Made by a program: the position numbers and the translations under genes. DNA of 10,000 bases from Kiritimatiellota bacterium (lineage in GTDB: Bacteria; Verrucomicrobiota; Kiritimatiellia; JAAZAB01), in NCBI GenBank assembly GCA_008636095.1, contig VSJD01000344.1:1-10000 (forward strand), written 5' to 3'. This document shows positions 6,708 through 10,000 of this stretch, piece by piece. Positions within the stretch are counted from its first letter, which is position 1, and each line of letters starts with the position of its first letter. The notes under the pieces were generated by a model, which was given only the letters and a program-made list of their open reading frames with translations, searched no databases and was not told the origin of the DNA.

Positions 6708-7517
6708 TCAAACTGTCTTCTGATTGGTCTGATGGATTGGTCCTGCATCGGCGAGGAACAAGGTCAGCGGACTGGTGGGGACGGCCTCCTCGCTCTGGGA
6801 CATGATCCCGGCCAGGCGCGCGGATCGGCCGGCCTGCACGGCTAAAGCAAAGGCGGCGGCCATAGCCACGGGATCGCCGGCAACGGCAATGGCACTATTT
6901 ACCAGCACGGCGTCGCACCCGATTTCCATGGCCAGGGCGGCATCGGCGGGCGAACGCAATCCCGCATCCACAATCACCGGTACGCGACTGTCGCGGATAA
7001 TGAGTTTCAACAGGTCGGCCGTGGCCAGGCCGTGGCCTGTGCCGATGCCCGATCCCAAGGGCATTACCGCAGCACAGCCGACATCTTCCAGACGCTTGGC
7101 CAGAACCGGGTCAGCCGGCATGTAGGGCATGACCACAAACCCTTCCGCCGCCAGGATCCTGGTTGCCTCCAGGGTTTCAATCGCATCCGGCATCAGGTGA
7201 TGGGGATTGGGATGGATTTCCACCTTGATAAACGGACTGCCACTGAGTTCCCGGGCGATACGGGCGGCCTTGACGGCCTCCTGCGCGTTGCAGGCCCCGG
7301 ACGTGTTCGGCATGAGCGTCAGGCCCTTGATGGTTAACAACGGTCCCAGCAGATCATCCGAAGGCCGTTCCCGATTGAACCGACGCAGAGCCACGGTCAC
7401 GAGTTGGGCGCCGGAAGCCTGGATGGCTTTCAGCATGGTTTCGGCATTTGAGAACTTGCCTGTCCCCAGGATCAGGCGCGAGGTAAATGTGTGTTGGCCT
7501 AATTTTAACAAATCCAT
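6708..7517 (-). CDS. thiG: Thiazole synthase
   Basis: ThiG forms the thiazole phosphate ring of thiamin from 1-deoxyxylulose 5-phosphate, sulfur carried on ThiS, and dehydroglycine; it is a cytoplasmic TIM-barrel enzyme. The 269-residue protein matches the family end to end: LILGTGKF at 16-22, VALRR at 42-46, [15 protein letters not shown] at 68-82, the catalytic Schiff-base lysine K98 in [21 protein letters not shown] at 151-163 for phosphate binding, and VPVIVDAGL at 179-187. The usual ending [13 protein letters not shown] is present, followed by a short non-conserved tail. ATG at 7517 begins the conserved part; the frame upstream (to 7610) only translates a heptamer repeat and is not coding. 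ThiS is encoded 76 nt upstream on the same strand. ThiH or ThiO, needed for dehydroglycine, is not encoded here. No TPP riboswitch fits in the gap before thiS. Confidence 0.96.
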   Translation of the reverse strand: MDLLKLGQHTFTSRLILGTGKFSNAETMLKAIQASGAQLVTVALRRFNRERPSDDLLGPLLTIKGLTLMPNTSGACNAQEAVKAARIARELSGSPFIKVEIHPNPHHLMPDAIETLEATRILAAEGFVVMPYMPADPVLAKRLEDVGCAAVMPLGSGIGTGHGLATADLLKLIIRDSRVPVIVDAGLRSPADAALAMEIGCDAVLVNSAIAVAGDPVAMAAAFALAVQAGRSARLAGIMSQSEEAVPTSPLTLFLADAGPIHQTNQKTV

Positions 7518-7521
7518 GGCA

Positions 7522-7591
7522 GTTCTTCGTTCTTGGTTCTTTGTTCTTTGTTCTTGTCGTCCGTCGTCTGGCTTCTGGCGTCCGTCCCCCG
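7522..7591. repeat. Heptamer repeat island between thiS and thiG
   Basis: Ten consecutive 7-nt units fill the thiS-thiG gap. On the plus strand they are GTTCTTC, GTTCTTG, GTTCTTT, GTTCTTT, GTTCTTG, then TCGTCCG, TCGTCTG, GCTTCTG, GCGTCCG and TCCCCCG. Two unit families (GTTCTTN and NCGTCYG) are joined without loss of phase. The island starts right after the thiS stop codon and ends 4 nt before the thiG ATG, so it also replaces the normal ribosome-binding region of thiG. Confidence 0.85.
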
Positions 7592-7593
7592 CC

Positions 7594-7803
7594 CTACCCG
7601 CCCCCGGCAAAGGTCAGGATTTCAATCCGGTCGCCTTCCTGTACCTGGTGCGCGGCGCGCAACTTGGAGGGCACAACATCGTCGTTCACGACTGTCGCCA
7701 CACGATCAGCCATGAGTTTCAGTTCCCGCAGGAGAGCCTCCAGCGAGCACGGTCCGGGGCGCTCGATCGTTTTGCCGTTTATTATCAGCCGCATGGAGTC
7801 CAT
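7594..7803 (-). CDS. thiS: Sulfur carrier protein ThiS
   Basis: ThiS is the small ubiquitin-like sulfur carrier for thiazole synthesis; its C-terminal glycine is adenylated and thiocarboxylated and gives sulfur to ThiG. The protein has 69 residues from ATG at 7803, or 66 from ATG at 7794. The second begins MRLIING as most homologues do, and GGA precedes both, so the start is not settled. The beta-grasp pattern is clear: INGK near 8-11, LEALLREL in the first helix, [12 protein letters not shown] around 35-46, then the G-D-R-I-E-I-L strand. It ends F-A-G-G-G, satisfying the C-terminal diglycine rule. It lies directly upstream of thiG on the same strand; the gap between them is unusually long and repetitive. 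ThiF, which would activate it, is not in the window. Confidence 0.95.
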   Translation of the reverse strand: MDSMRLIINGKTIERPGPCSLEALLRELKLMADRVATVVNDDVVPSKLRAAHQVQEGDRIEILTFAGGG

Positions 7804-7849
7804 CCAATTTCCGTCGCCTGCCCTGCGTAGCTCCCCGAGCGAAGCAGGG

Positions 7850-8230
7850 TCACGTCTTCATCAATTTCCGGCGCTGAGCCACAACGATTTCATTAATCCG
7901 TTTGGGATTCGGTAAACCGCGGGCGACCAATTCATAGCCTTCCACGCCAGAGGTGGCCATCTTGATATCACCGATCCGGCACAGCCGCTGGCAAAACGAC
8001 TGGCTAATTTCTACTGTGTTGATTTCCGTTAGCGCCAGATCCACAACGCGCTTGCTGACCAGCCCGGTTTCGAGCACTACCCGGTCCGGGTACACACGCA
8101 AGGTCAGACTAGCCTGCTTCCAGAGCGCGATCACCAGCGGGATCAACAGCCACCCGAACACCAGGTACCAGAAGTAATGCCACCAGGATGGCTCCACTTC
8201 CAGCAGGAGGTCTTCCGTATCTTCAAACAC
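7850..8230 (-). CDS. Membrane-anchored bacterial PH-domain (bPH2/YdbS-like) protein
   Basis: A 126-residue protein of the bacterial pleckstrin-homology (YdbS-like, bPH2) type; function unknown. An acidic N-terminus (residues 2-13) leads to one aromatic-rich membrane segment at about 18-37. The PH-like part follows: LTLRVYPDRVVLETGLVSKR at 42-61, ALTEINTVEISQSFCQRLCRIGDI at 66-89, and GLPNPKRINEIV at 105-116. These match the family's usual order and wording well. It starts with GTG at 8230: GGAGG at 8239-8243 is eight bases upstream, and the ATG at 8235-8237 nearby is out of frame. It lies 46 nt before thiS and may be co-transcribed, though it has no evident link to thiamin synthesis. C80 and C84 are extra cysteines of unknown meaning. 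Confidence 0.85.
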   Translation of the reverse strand: MFEDTEDLLLEVEPSWWHYFWYLVFGWLLIPLVIALWKQASLTLRVYPDRVVLETGLVSKRVVDLALTEINTVEISQSFCQRLCRIGDIKMATSGVEGYELVARGLPNPKRINEIVVAQRRKLMKT

Positions 8231-8253
8231 CTTTTCATCCTCCGAATTTTATT

Positions 8254-8351
8254 CGACATTGAGCGTTCGACGTTGGGCGTTGAGCGTTTGCTTCACTTTC
8301 CATCAGATCTTCCATTCGACGTTGGGCGTTCGATGTTGGATGTTCGACGTT
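8254..8351. repeat. Two in-phase heptamer arrays (consensus SRRYGTT on plus strand)
   Basis: Five 7-nt units (CGACATT, GAGCGTT, CGACGTT, GGGCGTT, GAGCGTT) cover 8254-8288, and five more (CGACGTT, GGGCGTT, CGATGTT, GGATGTT, CGACGTT) cover 8317-8351. The 28-nt stretch between them equals four heptamers, so the whole 98 nt keeps phase as 14 units. It lies in the gap between the methyltransferase and the PH-domain gene. Translated on the minus strand it gives words such as TSNAQRP, a tell-tale of this repeat type rather than of a protein. Confidence 0.9.
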
Positions 8352-8365
8352 TGCTGATCTCACTG

Positions 8366-8393
8366 GTGTCCGGCGTCCGCTGTCCCCCGTCCT
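8366..8393. repeat. Short GTCC heptamer island at the 3' end of the methyltransferase gene
   Basis: Four 7-nt units (GTGTCCG, GCGTCCG, CTGTCCC, CCGTCCT) run up to and into the stop codon of the methyltransferase gene. The same wording, GCGTCCG with TCCCCCG then CCTACCCG, occurs at the 3' end of thiS around 7578-7600, so the two gene ends share a related repeat carrying the TAG stop codon. Confidence 0.7.
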
Positions 8394-9405
8394 ACCCGAG
8401 CTTGCCTGCGCGATGAGCGGCAATGAAATTCATGCCAAAATCGTCCGTGCCCAGCAGGAGCGCCTTGGCCAGCTGGAACGGCTCTGCTTTTGTGTCCAGG
8501 CCCTGGAGGATTTTGGCATTGATCTGGAGCGGATCCACAATACCGCCATCGCCGCCGGCTTCCACCGCCAGATAAGCGAAGACCTGATTGATCAGTTTGC
8601 GGGCGGGCATGCCAAAGGACACATTGCTCAAGCCGCCGATAATATGAACGGCGGGGCCGTACTTTGCCCGGATCGCCTGCACGGCGTCCAAAAACATCTT
8701 GCCGTTGTTCGCTTCCGTGGAAATCGTATAAACAAGCGGGTCCACGTGAATCCAATCCATCTGGATGCCCTTGGCCGTTAACTGCGGGATCAGTCGTCCC
8801 AAGTTGTCCAGGCGTTCCTCCGTGTTAGCAGGCAGGCCTTTTTCGCCGGCGGCGGAAGCCACCACGGCCGGTTGATATTCGGCCACCGCGCCCAGGAGCC
8901 CGATGCGCTCCAGGGAAATGGAGTTCACCATCGGCCGCCCGCGGGCTTGCTCGCAGGCTTTCAGGCCGGCGCGCATGATATCGCTGTTGGAGGAATCAAT
9001 GCTGAGCGGCAGGCGGGAGGCACCCTGGACCAGCGCCGCCGTCCACTGCATGGCCTTGATCCGTTCCGGCAAATCCATGCTGAATTCATCCACGTTCACA
9101 TCGAGGAACGAAGCCCCGGCCTTCTCCTGCTTAGCCGCCATGACCCGCAGGTAATCGCGCCCGGCTTCCTGCGCGGGCCCCTGCCCGTAAAGCCCCTGCC
9201 AGATCGCCGCGACGCAGTGCTTGATTTTTCCGTTTTCCCAATCGGCGCTCTTCAATAAAATTTCGGGAATGGGCAATGTTTTCTTCTTACCAGCATCGTC
9301 ATAGCGAATGACGTGCGCGGCGGCGTCCACCAGGTTGCCATCGCGCTTCAGCACGCGCGTGCAGTGAATGTTTTCGCCGATCACGATAAACGTCTTGATC
9401 TGCAT
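8392..9405 (-). CDS. Pterin-binding methyltransferase (dihydropteroate synthase-like; methyl-THF/corrinoid methyltransferase)
   Basis: The protein has 337 residues and the pterin-binding TIM-barrel fold shared by dihydropteroate synthase, the folate domain of MetH, AcsE and MtgA. It most likely moves a methyl group between a corrinoid protein and tetrahydrofolate in the cytoplasm. Visible motifs are the start IVIGENIHCTR (8-18), GASFLDVNVDEF (97-108; D102 and N104 likely pterin contacts), LPLSIDSSN (132-140), VNSISLER (160-167), HVDPLV (220-225), and GGLSNVSFGMP (257-267; N260 equivalent to a catalytic Asn in methyltransferases). The ATG at 9405 has AGGAGAAG upstream. The neighbouring upstream gene encodes a corrinoid protein, which supports methyl transfer rather than folate biosynthesis. 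It is more like AcsE/MtgA than FolP, because a PABA-using enzyme would not carry this N-terminus. Direction and original methyl donor are unknown. Confidence 0.9.
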   Translation of the reverse strand: MQIKTFIVIGENIHCTRVLKRDGNLVDAAAHVIRYDDAGKKKTLPIPEILLKSADWENGKIKHCVAAIWQGLYGQGPAQEAGRDYLRVMAAKQEKAGASFLDVNVDEFSMDLPERIKAMQWTAALVQGASRLPLSIDSSNSDIMRAGLKACEQARGRPMVNSISLERIGLLGAVAEYQPAVVASAAGEKGLPANTEERLDNLGRLIPQLTAKGIQMDWIHVDPLVYTISTEANNGKMFLDAVQAIRAKYGPAVHIIGGLSNVSFGMPARKLINQVFAYLAVEAGGDGGIVDPLQINAKILQGLDTKAEPFQLAKALLLGTDDFGMNFIAAHRAGKLG

Positions 9406-9427
9406 AGCACAGCTTCTCCTTTAAAAA

Positions 9428-9490
9428 TAGCCGACGTAAAGTCGGCTCTACTTATGCATCATGTAGGTAGAGCCGGTTTTATACCGGCTA
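9428..9490. repeat. REP doublet (REPIN/BIME-like) of two inverted GTAG-headed palindromes
   Basis: Two 24-nt copies face each other across 15 nt. Copy A (9428-9451) has stem AGCCGAC / GTCGGCT with loop GTAAA and ends in CTAC; copy B (9467-9490) begins GTAG and has stem AGCCGGT / ACCGGCT with loop TTTAT. The two stems differ by paired changes (AC/GT against GT/AC), so pairing is kept although sequence differs. A GTAG tetranucleotide followed by a palindrome is the hallmark of REP sequences mobilised by RAYT (REP-associated tyrosine) transposases. On the minus strand copy A is followed by ATTTTT, so it could also act as an attenuator in the methyltransferase leader. No RAYT gene is in the window. 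Confidence 0.75.
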
Positions 9491-9505
9491 TGGCTTTGTT
9501 TTCAA
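9478..9505 (-). promoter_or_regulatory. Predicted methyltransferase promoter using the REP loop as -10 box
   Basis: Read on the minus strand, TTGAAA (9505-9500) and TATAAA (9483-9478) are 16 nt apart and match sigma-70 consensus at five of six bases each. The -10 box falls in the loop and stem edge of REP copy B. Transcription would begin near 9470 and carry REP copy A in the 5' leader of the methyltransferase gene. The terminator at 9651-9691 separates this gene from the upstream one, so an own promoter is expected. Confidence 0.5.
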
Positions 9506-9540
9506 CCCATTAAGTTTCGCCCCACCGCGAGGCAGGTAAT

Positions 9541-9579
9541 TGAACAGTGAACCCTTGGAACGATGAACCTGTGAACCTG
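9541..9579. repeat. Octamer-type word repeat (TGAACCTG family)
   Basis: The units TGAACAG, TGAACCCT, TGGAACGA, TGAACCTG and TGAACCTG follow one another directly. The period is mostly 8 nt rather than 7, but the style matches the heptamer islands near thiS and the PH-domain gene. Confidence 0.7.
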
Positions 9580-9650
9580 TGTTATTCGGTGTAATATACG
9601 CCAACCACCCAACCCGACAAGCAAAATTGGTACCGCCGGTTCTGCGGCAG

Positions 9651-9691
9651 AAAAAAGCCGCCCCGCTGGAATTGCCCAGCAGGGCGGCTTT
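9651..9691 (-). terminator. Intrinsic terminator of the corrinoid-protein gene
   Basis: On the minus strand a 16-bp stem (arms 9676-9691 and 9654-9669, one G-U wobble) with a 6-nt loop is followed by a run of U. It starts about 33 nt after the stop codon of the corrinoid-protein gene. This is a strong Rho-independent terminator; the symmetric A/U flanks might let it work in the other direction too, but nothing upstream on the plus strand needs it. Confidence 0.9.
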
Positions 9692-9724
9692 AAATATACA
9701 GGACTATAGACCACCGGCCGAGTT

Positions 9725-10000
9725 TTACTTTATGCCCGACAGCTTTTTCGCCAAGTCGGCGGCTGAAGCGGCATCCGGGGCGTAGCCATCGGCGCCGATC
9801 TCATCGGCGAACGCCTGGGTCACGGGCGCGCCACCAATCATGACCTTGACCTTACCGGCCATACCCGCCGCCTTGACGGCTTCCACGACGCTTTTCATAT
9901 TGGTCATGGTGGTCGTCAGCAGGGCGGAGGCCCCGATCAGGCTGGCGTTATTTTCCTTGGCCAGTTGAACCATTTTATCGGGCTCCACGTTGATGCCCGC
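9725..10000 (-). CDS. Corrinoid (B12-binding) methyltransferase partner protein, C-terminal part
   Basis: Only the last 91 residues are visible; the frame runs off the right edge without a credible start (the GTG at 9988 is internal). They form the C-terminal part of the Rossmann-like B12-binding domain of MtaC/MtbC/MtgC-type corrinoid proteins. Recognisable pieces are the N-V-E-P-D-K segment, the ASLIGASALLTTTM stretch that lines the corrinoid tail, VKVMIGGAPVTQAFADEIGA, and the usual ending DGYAPDAASAADLAKKL. The cobalt-ligating D-x-H-x-x-G motif would lie upstream, beyond the window. The protein should accept a methyl group from a substrate-specific methyltransferase and pass it to the pterin-binding enzyme encoded downstream. 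The family is very secure; the substrate is not, because the MttB-, MtaB- or MtgB-like partner is not in view. Confidence 0.95.
   Translation of the reverse strand, partial: AGINVEPDKMVQLAKENNASLIGASALLTTTMTNMKSVVEAVKAAGMAGKVKVMIGGAPVTQAFADEIGADGYAPDAASAADLAKKLSGIK

Larger units (their letters stand above)
9406..9724. other. Non-coding gap between methyltransferase and corrinoid-protein genes
   Basis: About 320 nt without a credible gene. From left to right it holds the methyltransferase ribosome-binding site, a REP doublet, a predicted promoter, an octamer repeat (9541-9579), about 70 nt in which I see nothing (9580-9650), and an intrinsic terminator. Short frames on either strand show no family resemblance. 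Confidence 0.8.

Noticed and set aside
6414..6845. A 143-residue plus-strand frame after the ferredoxin gene
   Set aside because: It runs opposite the FeoA-like gene and the end of thiG, with low-complexity composition and no Shine-Dalgarno.
7594..7602. ThiS ending in three glycines as an abnormal tail
   Set aside because: Family members ending in GGG are known; the C-terminal diglycine needed for activation is still present.
7518..7610. Longer N-terminus of ThiG, starting at 7610
   Set aside because: The added residues are only the translation of the heptamer repeat and overlap the end of thiS; homologues start at the ATG at 7517.
7804..7849. TPP riboswitch upstream of thiS
   Set aside because: Only 46 nt separate thiS from the PH-domain gene, too little for the element, and I see no conserved core such as CUGAGA.
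8254..8351. CRISPR array
   Set aside because: Units are only 7 nt and contiguous, with no spacers of 25-40 nt and no cas genes.
9406..9540. Cobalamin riboswitch before the methyltransferase gene
   Set aside because: The leader is short, I see no B12-box-like sequence, and the hairpins are explained by the REP doublet.

Overview
The window looks like a piece of an anaerobic, moderately GC-rich bacterial chromosome. The evidence is a class I-type hybrid cluster protein with a dedicated ferredoxin, a corrinoid/pterin methyl-transfer pair, and gaps filled with 7- and 8-nt word repeats. I associate such repeats with the PVC superphylum (Kiritimatiellota, Verrucomicrobiota and relatives), but that assignment is inference. 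No rRNA, tRNA, CRISPR array, integrase or transposase gene is visible.

Region 1 (1-3277, minus strand) is a metal-efflux operon. In transcription order it encodes a small exported YHS-domain metal-binding protein, a TolC/CusC-type outer-membrane lipoprotein, and a CusB-type periplasmic adaptor with two heavy-metal-binding motifs. The adaptor runs off the left edge; the RND pump gene would be expected next. The YHS gene has an odd tail that overlaps the start of the TolC gene.

Region 2 (3278-6413, plus strand) is divergently transcribed. An Rrf2-family Fe-S regulator with three clustered cysteines is followed by the hybrid cluster protein (NO/hydroxylamine reductase) and a ferredoxin-domain protein, its likely electron donor. 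A perfect 8-bp inverted repeat lies over the -10 box of the regulator's promoter and is a good candidate for an autoregulatory operator. This is a compact nitrosative-stress module.

Region 3 (6424-8230, minus strand) holds a short FeoA-like SH3 protein, thiG and thiS (thiazole synthesis for thiamin), and a one-TM bacterial PH-domain protein. Gaps around thiS/thiG and upstream of the PH-domain gene contain in-phase heptamer repeats.

Region 4 (8392-10000, minus strand) has a pterin-dependent methyltransferase and, upstream of it, the C-terminal part of a corrinoid (B12-binding) protein that runs off the right edge. Together they would move methyl groups between a corrinoid protein and a folate. 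Between them lie a clear intrinsic terminator, an octamer repeat and a REP doublet with inverted GTAG-headed hairpins. One REP appears to supply the -10 box of the methyltransferase promoter.

I found no wholly new multi-gene system. The most unusual signals are the non-coding ones: the word repeats, the REP doublet and the Rrf2 palindrome. The tail of the YHS gene and the unassigned half of the ferredoxin protein are also odd.
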